A DNA stretch of 20,921 nt from Bacillota bacterium (lineage in GTDB: Bacteria > Bacillota > Clostridia > Lachnospirales > Lachnospiraceae): assembly GCA_023420935.1 (NCBI GenBank), contig JAEZUR010000180.1:1-20921 (forward strand), given 5' to 3'. Within the stretch, counting starts at the first letter, position 1. Each line of letters opens with the position of its first letter. Below are positions 1 to 7,335 of the stretch, piece after piece. The notes under the pieces are model-generated. The model worked only from the letters and a program-made list of their open reading frames with translations, had not been told where the DNA came from and did no database searches. Position numbers and translations under genes: made by a program.

Positions 1-229
1 GTTTCATCCTGAGGTAAAATGGAAATTAATCGAAGAATATGGTCCAGATTGTTTTCGTGAGTTAGAAACAAAAGAGTTATTTCTAGAGATGGATTTTACC
101 AATAGGGATAATCTAATCTCTTGGATCCTTGGTTTTGGAGATAAAGCAGAGATTTTAGAACCCATGAATTTAAGAATGGAATATATGGAGCTAATTAAAA
201 GAATGAACTTTATTTATAAAGAAACATGA
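1..229 (+). CDS. WYL-domain transcriptional regulator, C-terminal end (partial)
   Basis: The reading frame is open from base 2 to a TGA at 227-229, giving the last 75 residues of a protein that starts before the window. The text runs FHPEVKWKLIEEYG, then a hydrophobic ISWILGFGDKAEILEP stretch followed by NLR and a helix. This 'W-hydrophobic-FGdkaeVLEPenLR' pattern is the usual C-terminus (WCX region) of DeoR/YafY-like HTH regulators carrying a WYL ligand-binding domain. The DNA-binding half is outside the window, so its target cannot be inferred. The stop codon lies inside the terminator stem, so transcription ends here and the gene is not in an operon with the next one. Family assignment rests on the pattern of a short fragment. 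Confidence 0.7.
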   Translation, partial: FHPEVKWKLIEEYGPDCFRELETKELFLEMDFTNRDNLISWILGFGDKAEILEPMNLRMEYMELIKRMNFIYKET

Positions 230-253
230 CATACTGTTGGCATGTTTCTTTTG
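218..253 (+). terminator. Rho-independent terminator of the WYL gene
   Basis: The arms AAAGAAACATG (218-228) and CATGTTTCTTT (241-251) are perfectly complementary over 11 bp and end in T residues. The stop codon of the upstream gene lies within the left arm and loop. Confidence 0.8.
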
Positions 254-279
254 CTATACTGACAAAAAATAAATAAGAG

Positions 280-308
280 TTGTTACTCTCTAGGAGTTAA
301 ACTTAAAG
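280..308 (+). promoter_or_regulatory. Possible promoter of the DUF3795 gene with a small dyad
   Basis: TTGTTA (280-285) and TTAAAG (303-308) are 17 bp apart, a weak sigma-A-like pair. The spacer contains ACTC (285-288) and GAGT around a CTAG centre, a dyad between -35 and -10 as seen at MerR-family promoters. No MerR gene is in the window, so the regulator is unknown. Low confidence. Confidence 0.3.
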
Positions 309-352
309 AGTGCAAGGCTGCTCATAGGGGGCAGAGAGGAGATTGGAGAAGT

Positions 353-643
353 ATGATAGAATCAAGATGTGGGATTGTATGTAGTGAATGTAGTTACAAA
401 GAACAGGTGAACTGTGTTGGATGTGTTGCTATGGATAAGCCTTTTTGGGGAGACAACTGTCCAGTAAAGTCTTGTTGTGAGTCAAAAAGCAACGAACATT
501 GTGGTGAATGTAAGACATTTCCATGTGATTTATTAAATCAATTTGCATATGACAAGGAACAAGGGGATGAAGGGAAACGCATTGAGCAATGTAGAGCATG
601 GCATAATGAAATATCTAGCGAAACAGGAAAACCACTATTGTAA
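353..643 (+). CDS. DUF3795 family cysteine-rich protein
   Basis: This 96-aa soluble protein is dominated by cysteines: C6, C10, C13, C21, C24, C36, C41, C42, C50, C53, C58 and C80. The N-terminal CGxxCxxC motif and the later CGECKTFPC motif are the signature of DUF3795, a small Clostridia/archaeal family thought to bind zinc or another metal; the function is unknown. The ATG at 353 follows a purine-rich GGAGATTGGAGAAG ribosome site. The stop TAA shares its last base with the ATG of the next gene (TAATG), so the two are translationally coupled. Family is confident from the cysteine spacing; biochemical role cannot be read from the sequence. Confidence 0.85.
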   Translation: MIESRCGIVCSECSYKEQVNCVGCVAMDKPFWGDNCPVKSCCESKSNEHCGECKTFPCDLLNQFAYDKEQGDEGKRIEQCRAWHNEISSETGKPLL

Positions 644-1368
644 TGATAAGCAATCAGATGGAACTAAGAAGACGTGGAATGCCACTTCAGGATGATTTGG
701 AAAGAATGAAAGAACTGTCCTTTAATCAACTGTGTATTCGATTGAATCATGAAGATGCAGCCATACGCTCAGCTGCTGTGATTGCAATGCGAAAAAATGG
801 TAATCTACAGGATAGGGAGTATGTATCCTTGCTACTGGAACGCTTATCCTGTGAAAGAGCATTGTATACAAGATTAGAACTTAGCAGTTCACTGGAACAA
901 GGGAAGGAAGAAACAGCAATCTGGATGTGTGAGTATCTTGGATCAATCGGAACCAACCAACATACTTGTGTTCCTAACGCTGTCTCTAAGAAAAAAAGTT
1001 ATCCACTTCCTAGAGATATTGTTGCTAGAATTTTAGGAAAAATGAATGATTCCGTTCTTGCGTGCTTGGTGAATCAGTTGCCAAGCATTGATATACCTGC
1101 AAAGTACGAATTAATTGATGCAGTTGGGTTTGGAATCTTTTATCATAGGGATCTTGGCACAATGGAGAATTTTCAGGTTATCTTTAATACCTATCATGAG
1201 TTAAGAGAGGATGAACTTATGGTTTGGAAACTAGCGCTTTGTTGTTCTGCATTTCCAATTCCAGGTTGTATTGAGATGTTAAAAGATATAATAGATTCCT
1301 ATCAAAACACAATTATATGTGCGGAAGCTAAACGAAGTATTATATTACTGGAAAATAAACTTAAGTAG
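643..1368 (+). CDS. HEAT-repeat-like helical protein
   Basis: The product is 241 aa, soluble and almost all helical. Residues about 25-60 (LCIRLNHEDAAIRSAAVIAMRKNG) read like one HEAT/PBS-lyase repeat, with the D-x-x-x-R-x-x-A pattern. Further helix pairs at about 120-150 and 195-238 look like degenerate repeats. Such proteins usually act as protein-interaction scaffolds. There is no catalytic motif, signal peptide or membrane segment. The start ATG at 643 overlaps the DUF3795 stop codon and has no good ribosome site of its own, so translation probably depends on coupling. A second in-frame ATG at 658 is an alternative. The functional partner may be the DUF3795 protein, but that is inference from coupling only. 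Confidence 0.7.
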   Translation: MISNQMELRRRGMPLQDDLERMKELSFNQLCIRLNHEDAAIRSAAVIAMRKNGNLQDREYVSLLLERLSCERALYTRLELSSSLEQGKEETAIWMCEYLGSIGTNQHTCVPNAVSKKKSYPLPRDIVARILGKMNDSVLACLVNQLPSIDIPAKYELIDAVGFGIFYHRDLGTMENFQVIFNTYHELREDELMVWKLALCCSAFPIPGCIEMLKDIIDSYQNTIICAEAKRSIILLENKLK

Positions 1369-1428
1369 AGTCCAAACAAAGTATTAGGTTTTATAAGACA
1401 AACGTAAGTCTAGATTAGGAGAACAAGA

Positions 1429-2046
1429 ATGAACAGTGAGAGTAGGCCAGAAGTAAGTAAAGAGTTAGATGCTAAGACATTTAGAAACTATTATTATTTA
1501 AAAGAAGAATTAATGGCCTTTTGTAGAAAGGAAGGATTACAGACCACAGGTGGGAAGATGGAGTTAACTCAAAGGATTGCTTCTTACCTTCAGAATGGTA
1601 AATCTCTCATTACCAATAACCAAATAAAAAAGAAAGTTAGAGGAAAAATCAGAGAAGGCGAGATTTTTGAAACTAGTATGATTGAAGAGAACTTCGTGTG
1701 TTCTGAAAAACACAGAGAATTTTTTAGAACTGCGATTGGATCTAGTTTCACTTTTTGTGTACCATTTCAGGCATGGTTAAAAGAGAATGCAGGGAAAACA
1801 TATCTGGAGGCTATTATTGCATATAACATTATCCAAGATGAAAAGAAAAAAAGAAAGCTAACAGAAAAGCCAGAGATTGGGCAACAGTTTGAATACAATT
1901 CATATATACGTGATTTCTTTGCAAATCATAAAGATAAATTGTTACAAGATGCAATTCAATGTTGGAACTATAAGAAGAGTCAACCAGGACATAATCGTTA
2001 TGAAGAAACTGATTTGATTGCACTAAACGGGAACAAGGGAATATAA
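1429..2046 (+). CDS. SAP domain-containing protein (DUF6434-like)
   Basis: The 205-aa product has a SAP motif at residues about 24-55 (LKEELMAFCRKEGL, then GGKMELTQRI), a helix-extended-helix module that binds nucleic acid in many proteins. It is followed by two related segments with the pattern 'R-(D)-FF...' (HREFFRTAIG at about 95 and YIRDFFANHKD at about 164). This arrangement matches bacterial SAP/DUF6434 proteins of unknown function. The protein is lysine-rich and soluble. ATG 1429 has an AGGAG ribosome site eight bases upstream (GATTAGGAGAACAAG). It is 60 bp downstream of the HEAT-like gene with no terminator between, so it could be co-transcribed. No enzyme motif is visible; role in DNA or RNA binding is inference from the SAP domain. 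Confidence 0.75.
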   Translation: MNSESRPEVSKELDAKTFRNYYYLKEELMAFCRKEGLQTTGGKMELTQRIASYLQNGKSLITNNQIKKKVRGKIREGEIFETSMIEENFVCSEKHREFFRTAIGSSFTFCVPFQAWLKENAGKTYLEAIIAYNIIQDEKKKRKLTEKPEIGQQFEYNSYIRDFFANHKDKLLQDAIQCWNYKKSQPGHNRYEETDLIALNGNKGI

Positions 2047-2095
2047 TAATAAGTATGATAAGAGGATTCAAAAAGCCAGTCTACAAAAGCTCATG

Positions 2096-2146
2096 TGCCA
2101 ATTTGCATATATGAAAGTATATAAAGTGATACACAATATAATTTGA
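2096..2146 (+). repeat. Solo arm of a palindromic repeat family
   Basis: These ~51 bases contain CCAATTTGCATAT, then AAAGTGATACAC and ATATAATTTGA. They match the reverse complement of the right arm of the element at 12799-12998 at nearly every position, with only a few substitutions. The other half of the element is missing here. The copy ends 20 bp before the -35 box of the structured RNA promoter. Confidence 0.75.
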
Positions 2147-2165
2147 TTGTAAGTGTAATATAGTC

Positions 2166-2193
2166 TTGACATATTCCTTTTATAGGGTATAAT
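2166..2193 (+). promoter_or_regulatory. Strong sigma-A promoter for the structured RNA
   Basis: A consensus TTGACA (2166-2171) and a consensus TATAAT (2188-2193) are separated by 16 bp. Transcription should start near 2200, which precedes the first hairpin of the RNA below and no nearby protein-coding gene. Confidence 0.85.
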
Positions 2194-2250
2194 GAAAACA
2201 AAGTGTGACGAAGTTCCACTTATAAAATGATGAAAGAATGAGGTAAGTGT

Positions 2251-2289
2251 ATGTTAAATGTGTCTATATCGGAGATTGCAACTAAATAG
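2251..2289 (+). CDS. Possible 12-residue leader peptide inside the structured RNA
   Basis: ATG at 2251 opens MLNVSISEIATK and stops at TAG 2287-2289. A GAGG ribosome site (in GAATGAGGTAAG) lies about eight bases upstream. The start codon and the bases just 5' of it are part of the long-range helix 2245-2253/2390-2398, so translation and folding would be mutually exclusive. It may be chance: such a short ORF with a GAGG is not rare. If real, it would be an attenuation-type leader for the ABC exporter downstream. Confidence 0.2.
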   Translation: MLNVSISEIATK

Positions 2290-2442
2290 TTGTAAAGGGG
2301 CAAGTGACTTTGCGATTTACGCTATAAGTCTGCCCTGGTGTCAACATTTGATAAAACAAATGTTGATGGTTTCTGCCGTACAGATGCTTCATACATTTCG
2401 AAATAGAAGTCTATAGTTATCGTAAGAACTGGACTATTTTGA

Positions 2443-2472
2443 GAGCATGACTGTTTGGTCATGCTCTTTTTT
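2443..2472 (+). terminator. Rho-independent terminator of the structured RNA
   Basis: GAGCATGAC (2443-2451) pairs perfectly with GTCATGCTC (2458-2466) and is followed directly by six T residues (2467-2472). Confidence 0.9.
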
Positions 2473-2510
2473 ATAGTTTTGTGTTGCATAGAGTTAGTCT
2501 CTGCAATTGT

Positions 2511-2522
2511 TTATCATGATAA
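2511..2522. promoter_or_regulatory. Palindromic possible operator upstream of the ABC exporter
   Basis: TTATCATGATAA is a perfect 12-bp palindrome, 153 bp upstream of the ABC gene and after the RNA terminator. It could be a repressor site, but no convincing -35/-10 pair is visible next to it. Confidence 0.25.
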
Positions 2523-2601
2523 CAAATAGGCTCTAGATTCCTCTATATTTATAAAAGTTCCTTGAAAACCGATGTGAGTTACCAAGGCTTCTTAACTATA
2601 G

Positions 2602-2655
2602 AAAATCCACGAAAAGTAGTATGCTTAGAAGGCAGAAACTTTCGTGGATTTTTTA
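2602..2655 (+). terminator. Terminator-like hairpin in the ABC operon leader
   Basis: AAAATCCACGAAAAGT (2602-2617) pairs with ACTTTCGTGGATTTT (2638-2652) over about 15 bp with one bulged A, and runs into a T tract. It ends only about 8 bases before the TTGGAGG ribosome site of the exporter ATPase, so it would stop the operon's own transcript unless prevented from forming. It is therefore either an attenuator or a second stop for the RNA upstream. A weak alternative pairing (GCTTCTTAA at 2587-2595 with TTAGAAGGC at 2625-2633) might compete, but it is not compelling. Confidence 0.65.
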
Positions 2656-2675
2656 TTATAAATTGGAGGTTAGAC

Positions 2676-3662
2676 ATGAAAGGTAACGTAATCGAAGTAA
2701 ACAAATTAACGAAAACATTTAAACGGTATAAAAAACAAGAAGGATTAAAAGGTAGTATCAAAGGACTTTTCAAGCGGGAATATGTAGAAAAGATAGCTGT
2801 AAATAATTTTGATTTAGAAATTAAAGAAGGAGAGTTTGTTGGTCTGATTGGACCAAATGGAGCTGGAAAAACCACATTGGTTAAAATGTTGACTGGGATT
2901 GTTGCTCCGACTCAAGGAGAGATAGAAGTGTTGGGTTATTATCCAAACAAACTAGAAAATGCGTTTAAACAACAATATGCTATTGTAATGGGGCAGAAGA
3001 GTCAATTATTTTTTGAATTGACTGCAGATGATACCCTTCGCTTGTTCAAAGAAATATATGGCTTAGGTGAAGCAGAATATAAGAAAAATAAAGAGTATTT
3101 TGTAAAACTATTTGGAGTGGAAGAACTAATGGATGTGCAAGTACGAACCCTATCACTGGGTGAGAGAATGAAGATGGAGTTAATTGTAGCGCTACTTCAT
3201 AACCCAAAGATACTATTTTTAGACGAACCAACCATTGGACTGGATGCCATTGCTAGTAAACAGATCAGAACATTTCTGCGAGAGGTAAATGAAGAAAAGG
3301 GAACTACCATTATCTTGACTTCTCATTATATGGAGGATATTAAGATGCTATGTAAACGTTCGGTTGTGATTAATTCAGGGCAGAAGATCTATGATGGTGA
3401 TACAGAACAGCTTTTTGAACAGTATCAACAATATAAGAAAATTACGGTATCCTTTGAGGAACCTTCCCAAATGGAGTTAGATGACCAATGTGTCATAGTT
3501 GAGAAAACACCGTTTAAACAAATCATCCAGATTCCAAAACAAAGATCCAAAGAGATACTGGAACACATTATGGGGAATTTCTCTCCAAGTGATATATCCA
3601 TTGAAGAAGAGGAAATCGGGAATATTGTAGAGCGAATCTACAAAGGAAAGGTTGGGTGTTAG
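2676..3662 (+). CDS. ABC-2 type exporter ATPase (COG4586-like)
   Basis: A 328-aa nucleotide-binding subunit. Walker A is GPNGAGKT at residues 59-66, the signature is LSLGER at 159-164 (a variant of LSGGQ), and Walker B is ILFLDEP at 179-185, followed by a switch His in TSHYMED. Residues about 240-328 form an extra C-terminal domain, as usual in this COG4586 branch. It should energise the two membrane proteins encoded next; the substrate is unknown (drug, lipid or peptide export is typical). I chose ATG 2676 because TTGGAGGT sits 5 bases upstream. The open frame extends back to TTG 2562, but that would translate straight through the terminator hairpin. Expression may be controlled by that hairpin. 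Confidence 0.88.
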   Translation: MKGNVIEVNKLTKTFKRYKKQEGLKGSIKGLFKREYVEKIAVNNFDLEIKEGEFVGLIGPNGAGKTTLVKMLTGIVAPTQGEIEVLGYYPNKLENAFKQQYAIVMGQKSQLFFELTADDTLRLFKEIYGLGEAEYKKNKEYFVKLFGVEELMDVQVRTLSLGERMKMELIVALLHNPKILFLDEPTIGLDAIASKQIRTFLREVNEEKGTTIILTSHYMEDIKMLCKRSVVINSGQKIYDGDTEQLFEQYQQYKKITVSFEEPSQMELDDQCVIVEKTPFKQIIQIPKQRSKEILEHIMGNFSPSDISIEEEEIGNIVERIYKGKVGC

Positions 3663-4470
3663 CGTGTTTCGCAGTGCTAGAAAGTATATGGAAATCTCTA
3701 AAGTATATTTAAAAGCTCAATTAATCTGGAGGGCAGATGCCATTTTTAATATGTTATTTACCATATCCAAGATTATATTTGCTTATTTACTGTGGGGTGT
3801 AATTTTTGAAGGGAAAGAATTGGTAGCTGGTTTTACCTTTCATAGTATGCTGTCTTATTATATTATCAGCTCTTTTTTATCACAGCTTGAAATGTCATCC
3901 GGTATTAGTGGAGAGATTAGTACTAGAATTCGAAATGGGACATTTTCAAAATATATGACCATACCAGTAAACCCTATGAGATATTTTTTAGCTATGGAAA
4001 TAGGAGTCGTTCTATTTTATATTAGCTTTGATCTACTGGCAGCAGTTATATGGATATTTATCTTTCAGATTCATTTTGTAATAAGTACCAATATTATGTT
4101 GATAGGCAGTGCAATTGTTTTAATTGTACTAGGGCTTATCTTTATGGTACAGCTTAATTATTTCCTAGGAATATTAACTTTAAAGTTTCAAGAGATAAGC
4201 ACATTTCTTATGATTAAGGATAATTTGGTTGCTCTTATAACGGGAACGATTATTCCTCTGGCACTCCTTCCAGAAACGGTTATAAGCTGGATGAAGCTAT
4301 TTCCTTTTTATTATGTTACGTATCTGCCTTCTATGCTATTGATTGGACGAAACGGTAGTGAAGCAATGTTTGGAATTGTGATTATGGCTGGCTGGTGTGT
4401 GGCGTTTGGAATGATTAACAAGGTAACCTATGAAACATATAGAGTGAAATTTGACGGGGTGGGATTGTAA
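3652..4470 (+). CDS. ABC-2 family permease (COG4587-like)
   Basis: A 272-aa integral membrane protein with about six hydrophobic segments (roughly 27-48, 60-80, 112-145, 150-178, 195-220, 238-258). It resembles the ABC2_membrane_6 family that pairs with COG4586 ATPases. The TTG at 3652 overlaps the end of the ATPase gene by 11 bases, with AAAGGAAAGG just upstream; GTG 3664, two bases after that stop, is an alternative start four codons later. The last base of its TAA is the first base of the next ATG, so all three exporter genes are tightly coupled. It probably forms a heterodimeric channel with the following permease. Confidence 0.82.
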   Translation: MGVSVFRSARKYMEISKVYLKAQLIWRADAIFNMLFTISKIIFAYLLWGVIFEGKELVAGFTFHSMLSYYIISSFLSQLEMSSGISGEISTRIRNGTFSKYMTIPVNPMRYFLAMEIGVVLFYISFDLLAAVIWIFIFQIHFVISTNIMLIGSAIVLIVLGLIFMVQLNYFLGILTLKFQEISTFLMIKDNLVALITGTIIPLALLPETVISWMKLFPFYYVTYLPSMLLIGRNGSEAMFGIVIMAGWCVAFGMINKVTYETYRVKFDGVGL

Positions 4471-5261
4471 TGATTAGAAATTTAAAATTTGTGAGAGAAC
4501 TAGTAAAACTAAGAATGTCACACTTAATGACATTCCGATTGGGTTTCTTTGGGCCGTTTTTTGTAGACAGTACCTTATTTCTTGTGCAATTATTAGTGTT
4601 TCAGGCCATCTATGATAATGTAGATATGATTGGAACCTGGGGTAAGGGAGAAATGATTATTTTTATTGGAACCTTTTCCTTAGTTAATGCGCTTAATATG
4701 GTTATCTACTTCTTTGGTGTATTGACCATACCAGATAAAGTACGAACCGGTGATTTTGACCTCTATTTAACCAAACCTGTAAATCCATTGTTACGTATTA
4801 CATTTGAACAGGTTAATCCAGGATCCATTCCGTTGATTCTTATGAGTATCTTCATTATTTTATTTGGAGTGAAAGCGGGGGGATTTCATATAACCGTGTT
4901 TCAACTTATGGGATATGTTTTCTTTGTGCTGCTGATGACCATTCTATGGTACGATATGGAGGTTTTGATTCGAACCATTTCCTTTTTTGTCATATCAACG
5001 ACCAACATTACTAAAATTGAAGAGATTGGTCTTGACCTATGTATGAAGATCCCTGGAGTTGTTATGAAAGGAATTTATAAAGTGTTATTTTATGTTATAT
5101 TGCCATATGGAATTATTTCCACCATTCCAACCCAGATCCTTACTGGGACGATTACACCCAGGGGAACGGTATTTGGTGTATTTATTGTTAGCCTGTTTAC
5201 TATATTTACCCTGTCATTATGGAAGCTAGGGCTGAAACATTATAACAGCGCTAGTAGTTAA
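4470..5261 (+). CDS. ABC-2 family permease (COG3694-like)
   Basis: The second membrane subunit of the exporter, 263 aa with about six hydrophobic stretches. The segment KVRTGDFDLYLTKPVNPLLR (about residues 90-109) is a characteristic loop of the COG3694/ABC2_membrane_6 family: a 'G-x-(f)D-x-x-l-x-(k/r)P' motif shared with the preceding permease (RNGTFSKYMTIPVNPMR). The ATG overlaps the previous stop by one base (TAATG), a hallmark of coupling. The MutS2-like gene begins 9 bp after its stop and may be co-transcribed, although no functional link is obvious. Confidence 0.82.
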   Translation: MIRNLKFVRELVKLRMSHLMTFRLGFFGPFFVDSTLFLVQLLVFQAIYDNVDMIGTWGKGEMIIFIGTFSLVNALNMVIYFFGVLTIPDKVRTGDFDLYLTKPVNPLLRITFEQVNPGSIPLILMSIFIILFGVKAGGFHITVFQLMGYVFFVLLMTILWYDMEVLIRTISFFVISTTNITKIEEIGLDLCMKIPGVVMKGIYKVLFYVILPYGIISTIPTQILTGTITPRGTVFGVFIVSLFTIFTLSLWKLGLKHYNSASS

Positions 5262-5270
5262 GAAAGGAAA

Positions 5271-7295
5271 ATGAAAATGAATTATATAAGAGATATGTTA
5301 GAATTTAATGAAATTATAGAAAAGCTAAAAGAATATTGTACTACGGATAAAGCTCAGAAACGGTTTCAGGACCTAATGCCTATTTTATCAGAAGGAGAAT
5401 TACGAAATAGCCTAAGAGATACGACTGAAGCAAGAACGTTATTGGATGTCCAAGGAACGCCACCACTTGGTGCAGGAAATGCAATACGTGAATTATTGGA
5501 TGCTGCAGAGAGAGGCGAACTGCTTTCGATTGATGATCTGGAGAAAATTAGACAGTTTGCGGTACTTTGTATGAAATTAATCCGTTATCTGAATAAAAGT
5601 GAGGAACTAAATCTATCAATTTCTGCTTATGGAAAAGGTATGATGGACTTAGAATTATTAAAGGATGAAATAGAGCGTTGTATTCGACATGGTAGAATTG
5701 ATGATTTTGCTACCAAAGAGCTGAAAGAGATTCGAAGAAAAATGGAATCTATAACGGTAAATATACGTACCAAGCTTGAAAGTTTATTAAGAAGTAAAAA
5801 AGAATATTTTTCAGAAAGTTTTGTATCCAATCGAAATGGACATTTTACATTACCTGTCAAAAAGGAATATAAGTTCCAAGTCAGTGGAAGTGTAATTGAC
5901 ACTTCATCAACGGGAGCCACTTATTTTATAGAACCTACTAGTGTGGCTAAGTTAAAATCAGAGCTTAACGAACTTGAGATTGCACAGAGTAATGAAGAAA
6001 GAAAAATTCTATATATGCTCTCTGCCAATGTAAATGATTTTGCTAGTGAAATCACGTTGAATCTAGACTATATGGAAGAATTAGATTACATTTTCGCTAA
6101 AGGAAAGTTAAGCGTTGAGATGCATGCAAAGGAACCAAATATCAATACGGATCGAACAGTACGTATAGTAAATGGACGCCACCCTTTGATCTCTAAGAAT
6201 TTATGCGTGCCACTGAATATCGAATTTGGAAATGAAGTAAAAGGAATTGTAATTACTGGACCAAACACGGGAGGAAAAACAGTTGCTTTAAAGACAGTAG
6301 GTATCTATTCCGTTATGGCGCAATGTGGACTTCACATTCCTTGTGAAGAGGCAGATATTTGCATGAATACACAAATACTTTGTGATATTGGTGATGGACA
6401 GAGTATTACGGAAAATCTATCCACCTTTTCTGCTCATATTAAAAATATCATAGATATCATTCAATTGGTGGATGAGAATGCTTTAGTGTTATTGGATGAA
6501 TTGGGTTCTGGTACTGATCCGATGGAAGGAATGGGAATTGCAATTGCTATTCTGGAAGAGTTAATAAATAGTGGATGTAACTTCATCGCTACCACCCATT
6601 ATCCAGAGGTAAAAGAATATGCGGACGGAACGGAAGGTATCATCAATGCCAGAATGGCTTTTGATAAGGAGAGTCTGAAACCGTTGTATCGATTGGAGAT
6701 GGGCGAAGCGGGAGAAAGTTGTGCCTTGTATATAGCGAAACGATTAGGGATGTCTAGTAAAATGCTAAGTAGAGCCTATGAAGCAACGTATCAAAGAGGC
6801 AGCCATCAGGTTACGGTAGAGAAAGAGGTATTAGAGGTTATTGAGAAATCCAAGGAGGAATTATTCGAGGAAGTGTATTGCAAGGAAAAATATCCAAAAG
6901 AAATATACTCCGAGGAAAGATTTGCTTATGAAAAGGCGATTCATAATAATTCTTCGCTACCGAATTCTAGAAAAATAAAAAAGATGGAACCACCAAAACC
7001 TGTGAATACGAGAATGGAGAAATTTCAGATTGGTGATAGTGTTATGGTCTATCCTCAAAAGAAACTAGGAATAGTATATCAAAAAGCAGATGTCAAAGGT
7101 GATGTTGGTGTTCAAATACAAAAAAAGAAAAGCTTGATTAATTATAAACGCCTTCAGCTTAAAACTTCAGCAAAAGATATGTATCCAGAGGATTATGATT
7201 TTTCTATTATATTTGATTCTGTTGAAAATAGAAAAGCCAGACATCAGATAGAGAGAAAGGGACATGTGCCCGGGTTATTGATTAAACACGAATAA
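5271..7295 (+). CDS. MutS2-like ATPase lacking the Smr domain
   Basis: A 674-aa protein of the MutS superfamily. The N-terminal ~300 residues are the core/clamp helices, including ELKEIRRKMESI and the FIEPTSV motif typical of MutS2. The ATPase follows: Walker A GPNTGGKT at 330-337, Walker B LVLLDELGSGTDP at about 405-417, and TTHYPEVK. Residues about 578-635 resemble the KOW-like domain of MutS2 (QIGDSVMVYP, KLGIVYQ). Standard MutS2/RqcU (about 780-790 aa) continues with a Smr domain; here a short tail (about 636-674, MYPEDYDF, RHVPGL-like end) replaces it. Family knowledge links MutS2 to recombination control or to splitting collided ribosomes. This paralogue may bind without Smr-dependent cutting. 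ATG 5277 is an alternative start with better spacing to AAAGGA. Confidence 0.85.
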   Translation: MKMNYIRDMLEFNEIIEKLKEYCTTDKAQKRFQDLMPILSEGELRNSLRDTTEARTLLDVQGTPPLGAGNAIRELLDAAERGELLSIDDLEKIRQFAVLCMKLIRYLNKSEELNLSISAYGKGMMDLELLKDEIERCIRHGRIDDFATKELKEIRRKMESITVNIRTKLESLLRSKKEYFSESFVSNRNGHFTLPVKKEYKFQVSGSVIDTSSTGATYFIEPTSVAKLKSELNELEIAQSNEERKILYMLSANVNDFASEITLNLDYMEELDYIFAKGKLSVEMHAKEPNINTDRTVRIVNGRHPLISKNLCVPLNIEFGNEVKGIVITGPNTGGKTVALKTVGIYSVMAQCGLHIPCEEADICMNTQILCDIGDGQSITENLSTFSAHIKNIIDIIQLVDENALVLLDELGSGTDPMEGMGIAIAILEELINSGCNFIATTHYPEVKEYADGTEGIINARMAFDKESLKPLYRLEMGEAGESCALYIAKRLGMSSKMLSRAYEATYQRGSHQVTVEKEVLEVIEKSKEELFEEVYCKEKYPKEIYSEERFAYEKAIHNNSSLPNSRKIKKMEPPKPVNTRMEKFQIGDSVMVYPQKKLGIVYQKADVKGDVGVQIQKKKSLINYKRLQLKTSAKDMYPEDYDFSIIFDSVENRKARHQIERKGHVPGLLIKHE

Positions 7296-7335
7296 AACGA
7301 ATAAAACTACAAATATTAAGTGGCATTATTTTCAC

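Larger units (their letters stand above)
2200..2472 (+). ncRNA. Structured ~270-nt RNA of unassigned class
   Basis: Between a consensus promoter and a strong terminator, the sequence folds into nested helices that can be paired by eye. A hairpin AAGTG/CACTT lies near the 5' end. A long-range 9-bp helix pairs 2245-2253 with 2390-2398 (one G-U). It encloses three hairpins: 2276-2283 with 2288-2295 (loop AAAT); a layered stem AGGGGCA/TGCCCT, GACTT/AAGTC, GCG/CGC at 2296-2336; and a perfect 9-bp stem 2342-2350 with 2357-2365. A further stem 2408-2418/2427-2435 precedes the terminator. This multi-branched design is typical of large ncRNAs or riboswitches. I found none of the signatures of T-box, c-di-GMP-I, ydaO, SAM, cobalamin, tmRNA, SRP RNA or RNase P. 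The clostridial raiA motif is one class worth testing. A 12-codon ORF lies inside (see 2251). Confidence 0.65.

Noticed and set aside
2200..2472. Naming the structured RNA as T-box, c-di-GMP, ydaO, SAM, cobalamin, tmRNA, SRP or RNase P RNA
   Set aside because: None of their conserved sequence signatures is present; the raiA class is only a suggestion that I cannot verify from memory.
2562..2675. TTG-initiated N-terminal extension of the exporter ATPase
   Set aside because: It would translate through the leader terminator hairpin and has no homology value. ATG 2676 has a strong ribosome site.
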